A stretch of DNA of 64,000 bases from Darksidea phi (taxonomy: Eukaryota > Ascomycota > Dothideomycetes > Pleosporales > Lentitheciaceae): NCBI GenBank assembly GCA_030770425.1, contig JASJFT010000160.1, forward strand, positions 40,878 to 104,877, given 5' to 3'. A program made the position numbers and the translations under genes. The notes under the pieces were generated by a model, which searched no databases, was not told where the DNA came from, and worked only from the letters and a program-made list of their open reading frames with translations. This document shows, piece by piece, positions 25,060 to 35,317 of the stretch; position 1 is the first letter of the stretch, and each line of letters starts with the position of its first letter.

Positions 25060-25420
25060 CAACAAAATCCCTTACCATCCTTACCATTACCCGATTGTGC
25101 CCAACCCAAGGCCATTAAACACGACCCGCTCTCACGACCACGATATTGAACCACCCACCCCCTCAACCTCAACCTCGACCTCGACCTACACCTGCACCTG
25201 CACCTCAACCTCAACCTCAATCTCAACCTCGAACCCAGCCGCGCGCCAAAAGATATATATAGATAAGAAGCCACTGCTCCGCGCACCGTCCTCCTCCCCA
25301 CCGCCGCCGCCGCCACCGCCACCGCCTTAACCACAACGCCTCATTCATCTTCGCATGCATAAACGTAAGCGTAAGCGTAAGCGTAAGTGTAAGCGTAGGT
25401 TGGAGTCGCTCGACGTCGCT

Positions 25421-25423
<3 letters not shown>

Positions 25424-25474
<51 letters not shown>
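25424..25474. repeat. (TG)n microsatellite
   Basis: About 25 uninterrupted TG units, notable because TpG is the dinucleotide destroyed elsewhere in this window by RIP. Confidence 0.95.
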
Positions 25475-25475
<1 letters not shown>

Positions 25476-25781
25476 TATTTATTATTCCCGTAGTAAATTT
25501 TTATGCAAATGCAAGCTAAGTACTGCAAAAGAGCTGTTTCTGAGATGAATGGAGGAATGAGGCGGGGCGAGATGGGCGTGGAGCGAGATGGAGGAGGGCG
25601 GAGCGAGAAGGGCGAGAAGGGCGAGATGGGCGAGAACGAAGGGAACGAAGGGAACCGAAGGGAACGAAGGGAAGGGGCTGGACTAGACTACGCTGTATTG
25701 TAATTAGGTGGTTAGCTGGTTGGCGGGGAGCGTCGTGGGCATGGGTACGTCGTGGCATGTCATCTCATTTGATGGCTGGCT

Positions 25782-25856
25782 GGGGTGGAGGGGGAGGTGG
25801 AGGGGGAGGTGGAGGTGGAGGTGGAGGTGGAGGTGGAGGTGGAGGTGGAGGTGGAT
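25782..25856. repeat. GGAGGT hexanucleotide repeat
   Basis: About ten GGAGGT units, strongly purine-biased and G-rich on the plus strand; such tracts can form G-quadruplex or triplex structures. Confidence 0.9.
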
Positions 25857-26743
25857 GGATATTAGGGATGTGGATGTGCATGGGATGTGGATAGGATATG
25901 GATATGTGCGCGTGTTAGATAGCAGATGCTGCTGAGTTGGACGTTGGACGTTGGAAGTTGGAAGTTGTACTACAGATGTGTCTGGGGAGTAAGGAGTAAG
26001 GAGTGAGAAGTAAGTAAGTAGATGATTTGTTGCTGTTGCTGTTGCTGTTGTTGTTGCTGTTCGGGAATGGTGTATGCATTGTATTGTGTTGCGTTGCGTT
26101 GCATTGTGTCGGCGTGTATTGGTTAGGTTAGGTAGGTTTGTTGCGGCGGCGCGGGAGAGGGTTTGGTATGGCGACGATGTCTGCGGAGGAGGATTGCACT
26201 TGTACTTGTACTTGCACTTGCACTTGTACTCGCACTTGCGCTTAGAAGGGGCGGTGCGAGATAGTTGTAGAAATGATCCGGGCGTGGGAGTGGAGTGTGG
26301 AGACGTTGAAGGTACATCGTTCGTTCTTATCAAGTGTTTGTGTCTGTGTCCGTGTTTCGTGTCCGTGTTCGTGTTCGTGCCAAGCCGGTGGTGGTGGTGG
26401 CCCTAGCGGGCGCAAGGGTAAGCTAACTAACTACTTACCCCTGAAAGCTAATAAGCAGAATAACGTCTTATACCCTGTAGAGTAGCTTCGTTGCTGTAGC
26501 TTCTTGCATGGGCTTCTTCTACGGCTTCGAAGGCTCTGGCGAACACACTCAGTCGGCGGACACACTCAGGGTCGGCGGCTTGTTCTAGTTGTGTAATTGC
26601 CTGCTGTCTCGCTACTGGAGCCCTCCGCTTTCGTCTCTGCCATCGCCTCTTCACTGGCGTCTCTGCCATCGCCTCTCCGCCGTCGTCCCTCCGCCATTCC
26701 CTCTCGTTGCTCACAAAAACGCTCTTCTGTCCGACTTTCCACC

Positions 26744-27528
26744 ATGACCGACAACGTCATCCACTGGCCCACCGGGTTTAGCATCGAAGATCTTGTCTCT
26801 TGGGGGAACACAGGCATGGTGTGCCTGGACGCTGCGTCGAACACCGTAGTAAAATTTCCTCATAGCGGCTCGGATTATTGCAGGGCTAACGTTGAAGTTG
26901 AACGGCGCGTCTACGAGCGCTTCCAGCAAAATGGCGGTCATGGCGGGCTTCTGCAGTACTACGGCCCATATGAGTCGTGCATCCGCCTCGAATACGCTCC
27001 CAAATGGGAGCTCTCGAGTTTCCTTCGCAAGCACCCAGAGATCGAAACTCGGCAGAGGCTCCGTTGGGCACGCCAAGTCGCGGATGCCCTCTGCTTTATC
27101 CACGCTTCCAACGTCATTCACGGAGATTTAACCACAAATAACATACTCGTAACTGATATACTTGATGTGAAGGTAGCGGACTTCGGAGGTTCTTCTATAG
27201 ACGGGTCGAGTTTAAACGTCGTGGTAAATGCCAGCCATCAATATCCGGGACCCGACTCAGCCTTGCTATCTGTTCGGGCTGACCTCTTTGCTCTTGGTTC
27301 TGTTCTCTACACCATGACAGGTAGCTTTCCATACCAAGATCTTTTAGCGGAACGCAAAGTTGATGAAATTGAGGCCCTACTTACAGCGGGCAATTTCCTG
27401 AAACAGATTCCCTCGGGCCCATCGGAGCGGTTATCACAAGATGCTGGCATGCCAAATACGACAGCGCGGGCGACGTCCGCAATGATGTAGAAGGTATGGA
27501 TACCATAATGAAGGATGCATACTTGTAA
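26744..27528 (+). pseudogene. Protein-kinase-like gene with a one-base frameshift near its 3' end
   Basis: Start ATG at 26,744 (MTDNVIHWPTGF). The kinase fold is complete up to the C-lobe: ATP-site lysine in VVKF (about Lys37), catalytic loop HGDLTTNN (His126, Asp128, Asn133; the usual Arg of HRD is Gly), and metal-binding ADFGG (Asp146). A DLFALGS helix follows. In the starting frame translation ends at 27,490 with an unrelated tail. At about 27,418-27,421 the frame that continues the kinase shifts by one base: it reads ITRCWHAKYDSAGDVRND and ends at 27,528. That is the conserved final helix with the Cys-Trp typical of these kinases. One base is therefore missing in the gene or in the assembly. 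The family is a small stand-alone kinase type common among fungal accessory genes; its substrate is unknown. Confidence 0.8.
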
Positions 27529-28489
27529 CTGACAATTGGAAGCCATCTATAAACGAAGGTCCACTAAACCCAGCACCGCACAATCCCTCCAACTGCCCAT
27601 CTTGCTCCTCGCGATTGGAATTGGTGCAGCTGCACTAAGTAGGAATCAGCATGGTGTCTCATGAGCTAGAAGTGAAGAGGCTGACAGCTGAACGACCTCA
27701 GGAGGGGCATTTTGAACAAGCTCCTCGTAGCGTGGTAGAGGCCCGGGCCAGTTGTCCCTTTGCCGGCGTCGGATCGGCGCAATAACGTGTGGATTTCTTG
27801 AACCGTTCGCATCCCTTTGTGTCATATGCCCGACGCGTGATGACGTGCTGTGGCTGACCCGTACAGCCGCTGTAGCGCTCCCTGAACTCCAAGTAGGTGC
27901 ACATTTCTCCTCGGTTCCACCGTCAGGTTTATGGATCTTGAAAGGGGGGCGGGAGGGAAGGACAAGGCAGGACTGGTTATGATCTCTCATTTCGAATTCT
28001 GAGAGAAGAACCACTCCTTTTATCTTCACGTTATCGGGAGCCGGCGACCTGTCCCAATAGAGTGCTGCTGCCTAATCTTACGAGTCATGGCTCGCAGCGT
28101 ACTAGCCTACTATAGTGCCCACGCCCGCGCCATCATATATCCGCTTCTTTTGATCTCATCTTATTGGATGTAGTATGCGCCGCTTAGCACATTCGTAGCC
28201 TGGGACCGGTTTCTATGCAGATGGTGGTGCGTAGACGCGCGGCTCCGGGCCGATTAGCCCTCCCCCCCACAAGAACTCTGCGACGGCCCGTAACTTAGTA
28301 TAGTGGCTACCGATGCATATATCTCTCCTTTAGGTATATTAACAGCTCTCCAATAGAGCTATTATAATCAATATAGTTCTTCACATCTACATCTTACAGT
28401 GATTCACACTATGTTATACTCTCCCCTCGAGAGTTATTACCATCTATTCAGTTCTCCACATATTCTTATCACACTACCTACCGTGACAA
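27529..28489. other. Intergenic, no supported gene
   Basis: A 127-codon minus-strand frame (27,646-28,029) and shorter frames exist but show no domain or splice support. A short imperfect duplication around CTCTCC-AGAG-TATTA (about 28,343 and 28,420) lies in the probable promoter of the next gene. Confidence 0.45.
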
Positions 28490-29485
28490 ATGGATTCATA
28501 CGTATTACCTTTCTTCATTGGTCAATTAGTGTACTTTGCTTGCTTTGGTCAACCTCCCCAACTGATGACCGGCGAGCCATGCACTGGCGATTTGATTCAT
28601 CTCGTCCAACCGGAACCGGAACCGAAATTGATGACGAGCGAGTCCGTCGAAGCTAAGAGGCCGATGTACCTTCACGGATGACCGATAAGCCGCATACTGA
28701 CGAGCGAGCATCACCTGGTCATTGATAGTGAACAGGGCGAACAAGAATGCGGAGGCCAAGAAGCTAGTAAAGCCACAAAGAATGATAGCGAGGAGCAAAC
28801 TCTTCGGGGAAGAGAATTAAAGGCCGCAAATGAGAATTTGAAGCAAAAGAGTCGAGCATGGAGTGGATATGAAAGAACTCAATTGGAGCAGCGAGGGCGC
28901 GAAAATGACCGGCAGCAGGCGAGCCGGTCGGAATTAATGGAGCAGGAAGAGAGACAAGGGGCCGAGAAAGCCACTGAAAATGGTAGCCGGGCCCTTGTAG
29001 CTTCGAGTGAAGGAATCAGTGATGGAAGAGAAAATGACGCAGCTAGACAACGAAAGCAACCGGGGCAATGGGAAGAGGAAACAGGCTGTACGGATCCTAG
29101 ACCAATCCTTGGAAGGAACGGAGAGAGGGTGCTGAAAACGAGAATCGCCGGCCCGGTCAAGTCTTACTACATTGGGCGGAGATGGGAGCGTGCTGAAAAT
29201 CAACGAGAGCATTCGACATCATCGAGCGCTCTCTCTCGCGCTGTAAGCGGCAACAAATATTCGAACCATCACCTTATCGGTCTTGAACATCTTACTGTGT
29301 ACAACTCTACAGCTCTATTGTCGTGCATAAGGCGTAGGTATGTACTAGTACTTCTACAATCCCACTGTGTTTCATGCGGACCTTACAAAAGAAACTCCCA
29401 CTATGGAAGCTCAAGCCAATGGTTACATGCAAAGGTAGTATCCAACGACGGGCGTAAACGGCTGGCTGGGTTCCCCTGTGGTTAG
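28490..29485 (+). CDS. Unrecognised hydrophilic protein, probable two-exon gene
   Basis: Exon 1 is 28,490-28,665 (MDSYVLPFFIGQLVYFACFG). A likely 63-bp intron is 28,666-28,728 (GTACCT donor, ACTGAC branch site, GATAG acceptor), and exon 2 is 28,729-29,485. The splice joins two open frames with the phase kept and removes a stop. The product starts with a short hydrophobic stretch (about 6-20), followed by a proline/glutamate segment. It then has a long charged region rich in Glu, Arg, Gln and Ser with coiled-coil-like character (for example NENLKQKSR and ERQGAEKATE). The last 70 residues look less constrained, so the true end may be earlier. I do not recognise a family. It could be a lineage-specific gene or a decayed one. 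Confidence 0.4.
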
Positions 29486-29613
29486 CCGGACATGTGAACC
29501 AAATATAGCCAGGGTTTACTATAAGACACTTAGAGGCTCACAACCCTCCATCATACATTCGCCAAATTCTTTCGACCTGCACTCGCTTGAGCCGGGCCCG
29601 GCACCACACATAG

Positions 29614-30151
29614 TTGCATTTTCGCCGTTGTCTCTCATTGTTACTCTATCTTACAAACACTATAGCTGCACTTTTCATGCTCTGGACGACCTTGAGACTA
29701 TGGACAAATTCTTCCTACCCAATTCTTACAGTATGGTCCGAGCCAATGGAACCAAATTTCTCCCGCGGCGACGCCATCCTGCTTTCAAATCCTCAGCAAA
29801 ACATTCAAGTCGGCAGTATCCCGGTGGCTTGGTCCCCAGGAAGGCCGTTACCTATGGTGCATCGAGCTATCAAAATCGTCCGCCACGCTGAAAGAAAAGG
29901 AAACGGCACAGATATCAAGTTATCTTTCCCCTATTCGATGTCTTGGTCTGATTAGTTCTATACACAAGCAGCTTATTTTGACCAAGAGCGACAATAATGA
30001 CTTAGACAATACCTTGTTGTTTCCAGACGGACGTGCATTCGTGCATCGCGACGAAATTGTGGGCTTAGTCCGAGGCTATGTTCCATATGTAGGGTGGTTG
30101 AGATTTATAGTCATAGATAGAACTGGATCTTGTACGCTCCTTTGGCCTTGA
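29614..30151 (+). pseudogene. SEC11-like signal peptidase pseudogene, catalytic serine lost
   Basis: Two reading frames together resemble the catalytic subunit of the ER signal peptidase complex (peptidase family S26B). Frame one (29,614-29,955) has an N-terminal membrane helix region. The substrate-binding box reads SEPMEPNFSRGD where the family has SGSMEP-F-RGD, so the nucleophile Ser directly before Met is Pro. PMVHRAIK follows with the catalytic His kept. A second frame continues with KQLILTKSDNN (family LLTKGDNN), AFVHRDEIVGLVRGYVPYVGW, and a short tail that stops at 30,151 before the usual last helix. The front has no ATG: a stop lies just before 29,614, and the first ATG is at about 29,677. 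The join between frames needs a frameshift or an implausible 37-bp intron. The cell must have a separate functional SEC11 elsewhere. Confidence 0.8.
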
Positions 30152-30586
30152 TATTGCTCGTAGGAATGATGTCTAGTTTGGCATAATGTCTTAACACTAC
30201 ATATATTCAAGTGACTGTTTGCTGGTGACCAAGACGGCGCCTTATCGCGGGGCTTTCCTTTTTCAGTTCGCGAGCGACTTGGATCTCGCGGGGCTGAATT
30301 AGGAGCAGTGCGCGACACAGTCAGCTTTTGCCTCACGCACCTGAAGACTAGGTCTGGAACTGCAATACTTCGCCGCAATACGCGTTCTTCAAGCTGTAGA
30401 CTGCCTTGCAGAATTCCCATCTACATGTCTGTCGTGTTTTGGTTTAATGGGACTTTCTGCGGCGCGGTTGTCCCGTGATATTGTGTTTGGTCGCCTTGCG
30501 GGATTGCGTCTTGCTCAGCCACTTCATGCAATTTAACCAAAGAACATATAGCATACAAAGCGTGTGATTAAGTTGTCTTGTCTTAA
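30152..30586. other. Intergenic, no supported gene
   Basis: No domain-bearing frame on either strand and normal composition; it separates the SEC11-like pseudogene from the retroposon. Confidence 0.5.
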
Positions 30587-31150
30587 TTTTTTTTTTCCAA
30601 TTTTTTTTTTTTTTTTTCCAGGAGGAAAGCTGTATTGCGCAACTACGCTATTATAGTAATAATATCTAATAATAAAACTATACATATCTAAAGATTAGTA
30701 CTAATATCATATTTCTATACACGCTATAATTGAATAGTTAACGTCGAAAAGAACCGCTGATTCAACCGTCCGTCACGTGCATGTCGGGTGGGGTAGCGAG
30801 GCCAGTCAATGCTGGCTTTATCTAATACTAGGGTTCCGTAGTTGTGAGGCGGGAAAAGAGTATGAGAGGTGGGAAGAGTGCATGAGTGGGGGAACGGGGT
30901 CATAGCGATGGGTCGGTTAGCGTACCAGACCAGATATCCACGGTTGAGCCAGTATTAGGAAGGCCAACGGTCCTGAATCAACGGTAGAGTCCCAGAGTTG
31001 GTGGCTATGCCAGGTACATAAAGGGAGGCCACCATGTGCAGTCCAGAAGGCCACAAACTCGACCATCACCACTCAATATCGACCGTCCCATCCACCGAGG
31101 CGCCCCCAACGCCTAATTGTCTCCATTTAACACGACTCGCACATTGTAAG
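30587..31150 (-). mobile_element. Retroposon-like element G with poly(A) tail on the minus strand, not RIP-mutated
   Basis: Two T runs (30,587-30,596 and 30,601-30,617) form a poly(A) tail read on the minus strand. Immediately inward lies a block (AGGAGGAAAGCTGTATTGCGC and onward, about 30,619-30,730) that matches the RIP-mutated copy at 50,252-50,390. In inverted form its end also matches 46,495-46,546. Similarity to the 50-kb copy can be followed patchily to about 31,030; the right limit is a guess. A poly(A)-ended repeat points to LINE/SINE-type retroposition. Unlike its sister at 50 kb this copy keeps its CpA and TpG sites. Confidence 0.65.
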
Positions 31151-31371
31151 TGCTAATTTCTACCGGTGGGGTAGAAGCAGCCTCGAGCCGTTTACCCTTC
31201 GGGTCACGTCAAGGTACGCGCAACATCAGCTATGCGAGCTGACAGACCACCCCCTAGCCGAATTCAATCCGAAATCACGAAAAAAGCTACTCAAGCACCG
31301 ATTTCATCAACGACGAAATCACCTCACATAAAAACCCCGTTCCGACGACGCACTAGCCGTCCAGAGCCACG

Positions 31372-31590
31372 ATGACCACCAACGACGTCGAAATGGCAAA
31401 TGAAGATGGACTGCCCGCGCGTACACCGAGTTTGAGGAGCATGATGATGATGGAACTTAGAAAATACTATGCGATAGCAATCGGTTTTTCGCTGTTGTTT
31501 ATACTCAGCATCACTATTACCTTCGTGGTTACGCTACGCGGAACAGTGTTGGACCACTCGAGAGAGTCATTCGAAACTCTATCTATCTAG
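31372..31590 (+). CDS. Small single-pass membrane protein, unknown
   Basis: 72 residues from an ATG in good context (CACGATGA). The N-terminal part is acidic (MTTNDVEMANEDG), then a short basic and methionine-rich piece (RSMMMMELRK), then one convincing membrane helix (about 35-57, YAIAIGFSLLFILSITITFVV), and a short tail. No family is recognised. It lies just downstream of the retroposon at 30.6-31.1 kb. It may be a real small gene, the first exon of a larger decayed gene, or chance. Confidence 0.4.
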   Translation: MTTNDVEMANEDGLPARTPSLRSMMMMELRKYYAIAIGFSLLFILSITITFVVTLRGTVLDHSRESFETLSI

Positions 31591-32982
31591 CTAGGACTAA
31601 GACAATAGACCTTTGGAGCAATGCGCTAGCTAATCTTCCCTAGTGGTGGTTGTTTTCGTATGGATACAGTCCTTTATGGGCATGCACTTCCTTCTGGTAT
31701 AACCTTGAAGTGTCTTGCGCGGATTCTGCGAAGGATCCCACTACCACGAAAAAAGAAAACAAAATGGATACGGCCCTTGAACCAACCAAAAGGCCAACAA
31801 CATGTCAAACACCTAGGCGTCCAAGCCCCAACCGTCTTTAATTCCAAGACCCCACACCCCCACCTTCCTGCCTCTACGCCACATCTACACGCCCATAGCG
31901 ATCAAGAAATCAAGTTCTATTGCGAATTGATTGTCAACACGTGGCTAGTTAATCCGCAAAAAGCAATTTGTCTTTCCTTTTCGCGACCAAAGATCGAAAG
32001 ATCGAGAGCTGACATGATGGTGGGATCACCGGTCTGCATTTCTTTCGCTTGTGTCAATGACTGTTTCCCATTCCAGTTAGTTCTTTTCTGTGAATGTGGC
32101 ACCCGTCAGCTTGCGATGTCGCTGCTATTCTTGGTCGTCTGTTGACAGGTTCTTGCCGCATATGTTCAGGACGGCCATCTCCTCCACATTGCGTCGAAAA
32201 TCAGTGCGCCTTCATAAAATCTCATAGATGATGCCAGCATCCGTTACACAAAGTTGGAGACGATCCGGATGAACCACAGAACCACGTCGCGAAATGTCTA
32301 CTCAGGGACTTCGGCGCGTGCATTGGTTTCCCAACCGCACATGTAGATGCGGGAACGCCTCGGCATTGCGAGCGAAAACCTTTCGCAGAGTCGTACGGAA
32401 TGCCGGTTGCTTTCGCCTCTGCGCGGTTATGGGCGGGCGACTGCACGGTCCAACATAACCGCGCGGCAGGAAGGGCGAGAAGCGTGGTCAGCAATGCCAT
32501 GATGGCTGTCGGCCTGGTTCAGTCAATAATGGCGGAACAAATTCGAGTGGCACGGTAAATGCTCCGCCGACTGCTCCACTGTCGTTGCCGTCAACCCGCA
32601 TTAGCGTCACCACCAAGGTGGCGGCTCAGCCTACCAGAATTGCGAGTCATGGTGTGATGGGTGAGTTGCCTACACGCACGGCTGAGGCGCGGAGCTGCAG
32701 ATTGGCGCCGCAATCTAACGGAGCGGGTTGGAGACCACGCTGTGCCACATTGAAGTTCATCTTCAACGTTAGCTTGGCCAATGAGTTGGTTAGCGCCATC
32801 CTTCCCGGTGGATCGATACTGAAAACAGTGACACACTGCATGCATCTTGCGGCTAGGCCTAGGGTCCAGCCCAGAGACAAAACTGCCAGAGATTGCTATC
32901 ACTGATCGGGCGGCCTTCGTAGGTACAGCGCCTTCTTTCATTCCTCGACCTTTCGCATCACCGCAACCCTCACGATCTTGAA
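31591..32982. other. Intergenic, no supported gene
   Basis: Several short frames overlap on both strands without domains. The missing front exons of the rhodopsin-domain gene at 32,983 would be expected here, but I could not find them. Confidence 0.45.
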
Positions 32983-33918
32983 ATGGACGAAAAGACACAT
33001 TCTCCGACAGCACTCGTTTCCGTTGAGCCATCAGACAAGCTCGACGAGTCACTAGCAGCGCTCGTTATGTTTTACTTGTGTCTTTGGACGATCAAAGTCA
33101 ACTTCTTGATCTTCTTTCAACGGCTCGGATACCAAACTAAGTACCTCGACACCTACTGGTGGGTAATAACTATCTTCACCATCCTTGCGGGTGCTACTTG
33201 CATTGGCGGTATTCGGTATTACTGCTTGGCGGTGACAGTGCTAGAGCCTGGGGTGAGGTGCTCGGGCCCGGCAGCGATCAGATATCAAGACGTCACGCTA
33301 AAGATTAACTGCGCTCTGGACGTGCTGACCGATGTTTTGAGTAAGTTTCTACCTCTTAGGGCTCGCCGCGTGTATATTTAACTCGTACAGTCATGTTGCT
33401 GCCGATCTCTATCCTCTGGAAAGTCCGCGTCAGCCCCACTAGGAAACTCCAGCTCGCCGGGTTGTTTTTGCTTGCCGTTGTAACCACGGTCATCTCTATC
33501 ATGCGGGTAGCAGTTGTCTCAAGCAAAAACAATCTCACCACCGGCAATCAGGTCGAAAACGCTTGGATCTACCTCTGGCACGTTGTCCAGTCTGCAGTTG
33601 GTGGGTAGCATATTCATGCAGCTTGATGGCTTTCGCTGATGAAGCTCCGCAGCCTTACTAGTCGGCCGTCTCGCCTCCTTCCGCACTCTATCCACTGTTA
33701 AGTCACGCCGTGGAGGTGACGTATATTACCGGGACGAAGAAGCGCAACGCGATTCCGGGCCTCGGAAAAAGCGTATTTGGGTTCGCGCGAAAAACCTCCA
33801 GAATTCGCTCTCCAACACGACGGGAAACGACACTGATAACCAAATGTCGGAGAAGAAGCATGAAGTATCCGTTGAGAGAGATGGAGCAACACATGATCGA
33901 TTGGCGAGCGACGGATAG
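32983..33918 (+). CDS. Fungal rhodopsin-domain (PTH11-like) membrane protein, N-terminally short
   Basis: Three exons: 32,983-33,340, 33,391-33,600 and 33,653-33,918, with introns of 50 bp (GTAAGT...TACAG) and 52 bp (GTGGGT...CGCAG). Phases agree and the result is 277 residues. Membrane helices lie at about 26-47 (MFYLCLWTIKVNFLIFF), 57-82, 110-130 (ALDVLTDVLIMLLPISILW), 138-160 and 175-197 (WHVVQSAVALLVGRLASFRT). The LDVLTD and final LASFR blocks are hallmarks of the fungal rhodopsin domain family (PF20684), seven-helix plasma-membrane proteins, some of which are PTH11-related. The first two helices and their loop are absent, so either upstream exons are missed or the gene is truncated. The tail (about 80 residues) is hydrophilic. 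Ligand and role are unknown. Confidence 0.75.
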
Positions 33919-34279
33919 GACTCCACGCCAGTGAATGCCGAGGCCCACTTCCCATGGGTCACTAGACGATATGAACAGCATGGATGAACAGGATCGACGT
34001 CACGCTCGGTCTTGTAATGACTACCCTTCCTCCCAGTCATTCCCTTTTGAACAATAGTGAATGATAGTATTAACTGAAATATGATTTCATGACGTGTTTT
34101 ACGGCGGTGAAATCGGCATTTCAAAAAACTTTCCAATTCTTAAAAATGTACTAATGACCTGAACTTCGCACCATGCTTGTCATCACCGCCAAGCACCCTT
34201 TCACGCTATGGCCAACGACGACTTCCGTCTCATCACGCATTGCATGGACCCATTCTCCCCATGTACACATCCTCGATGC

Positions 34280-35317
34280 CTAGCACTCTAGTATGCTGCT
34301 CCTCGGCGCTGCTCCAAGGCCGAGGTGCGTGACCGCTCGATTTTCTCGGTGATTTTCGTTTGGAATTAGCCGTGCATCGCGGAGTGTTTCACCAAAGCCT
34401 ATGAGCTGACGATACGGCGGTGGCACCTTCGGCATCTGTCTCTCATCGCAGAGGCCACTTAGCCATGACGTCGCCGGGGCCAGGACGTCCTTGTCTGGAC
34501 CAGGAATGAAGTATTTGGCGACAGAATACGGCGTCTCGCCGCGAGCGACGGCATCCCGCACAGCCTCTAGGTCGGTCAGTACTTGTCGTGCCGACGAGTA
34601 GAGCTGTTTCCAGCATTTCTCGGCGATAGTAGCGCATACGTGCGGATCGGTGGGAAACTCCCCGGCGCGGAATCGACGCTCGATTTCGTCTTCGTCTTTG
34701 GAGATGTCCAGATCCGAGAACACTTCATGGCCCATCATGATAAAGTAGATGGCACTTCCGAGGGCGAATAGATCCGTCCTTATGCTTGCATGATCTGCTG
34801 GTTTGCGGGGTAGGTATGCCTTAGTAGATTCGAGAGAGAGGCCGTCTAGAAGGATCTCTCCGTCCGTAGAGAAGTGCTGGCCCTGGAAGTCGGCCAGCTT
34901 GAGGTCGAGATTGGCATCAAGCAGGAAGTTATCGTGGCGGAGATCGCAGTGGAGGACTCGCTTTGAGTGGATATAGGCTACGGCTTCAGTGGCTTGTATA
35001 CACCAGAATAGGCGTCGCTCGAGAGATGCCTCTGAGTGAGCGGTGAGATAGTCGTGCAGATTGCCATTTGGGGCAAATTCCAGGAGAAGACCATCATTCC
35101 TTATACCCTTCGACTGGACGATGCGAGGATGGCGTCCGAGAATACTGAGAACCTTGGCTTCGATCTGAACCCGTTTCATCTCCTCATGAGTGTACGGGTA
35201 CTTGAGGACCGTTGTTTCATCGACTTCGCCAATCCAGCAACTGCCGCCATGCGCAATGATCCGCTTGACTCCTTGAGGGAGATATCGATGAATCTCGACA
35301 TACGTTATGTGCGACAT
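34280..35317 (-). CDS. Protein-kinase-like protein, intact
   Basis: Single exon, 345 residues (MSHITYVEIHRYLPQG). Kinase features in order: a glycine loop reduced to AHGGSCWIG; ATP-site lysine in VLKY (Lys39); hinge LLLEFAPNGNL; catalytic loop HCDLRHDN (His123, Asp125, Asn130; Cys replaces Arg of HRD); metal site ADFQG (Asp143, with Gln inserted at the usual Gly); the DLFALGS helix; and the C-lobe EKCWK. About 70 residues after the kinase domain include PPPYRQLIGFGETLRDAR. Catalytic residues are present, so activity is possible. It is a fungus-specific orphan kinase; partners are unknown. Its 3' end and downstream flank are duplicated at 36,570-36,840. The final residues (after about 325) overlap another frame that is the better conserved one between the two copies, so the true C-terminus is uncertain. 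Confidence 0.85.
   Translation of the reverse strand: MSHITYVEIHRYLPQGVKRIIAHGGSCWIGEVDETTVLKYPYTHEEMKRVQIEAKVLSILGRHPRIVQSKGIRNDGLLLEFAPNGNLHDYLTAHSEASLERRLFWCIQATEAVAYIHSKRVLHCDLRHDNFLLDANLDLKLADFQGQHFSTDGEILLDGLSLESTKAYLPRKPADHASIRTDLFALGSAIYFIMMGHEVFSDLDISKDEDEIERRFRAGEFPTDPHVCATIAEKCWKQLYSSARQVLTDLEAVRDAVARGETPYSVAKYFIPGPDKDVLAPATSWLSGLCDERQMPKVPPPYRQLIGFGETLRDARLIPNENHRENRAVTHLGLGAAPRSSILEC

Larger units (their letters stand above)
25060..26400. repeat. Dense cluster of different microsatellites
   Basis: At least eight simple repeats lie within 1.3 kb: a CAACCT/CGACCT/CACCTG hexamer tract (about 25,160-25,235), CCGCCGCCACC (about 25,300-25,326), TAAGCG hexamers (25,362-25,398), (TG)n of about 25 units (25,424-25,474), GAACGAAGG-like units (about 25,630-25,675), GGAGGT hexamers (about 25,782-25,856), TTGCTG units (about 26,030-26,060), GTTGC pentamers (about 26,089-26,107) and CACTTG/TACTTG hexamers (about 26,197-26,240). 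The long frames here are translations of these repeats and are not called as genes. Confidence 0.9.

Noticed and set aside
24974..26406. Frames rich in Ser-Thr, Arg-Leu or Leu-Tyr repeats
   Set aside because: Direct translations of microsatellites.
29925..29965. A 37-bp intron joining the two SEC11-like frames (GTTATC to GATTAG)
   Set aside because: Shorter than usual fungal introns, with the branch site too close to the acceptor; a frameshift in a pseudogene is more likely.
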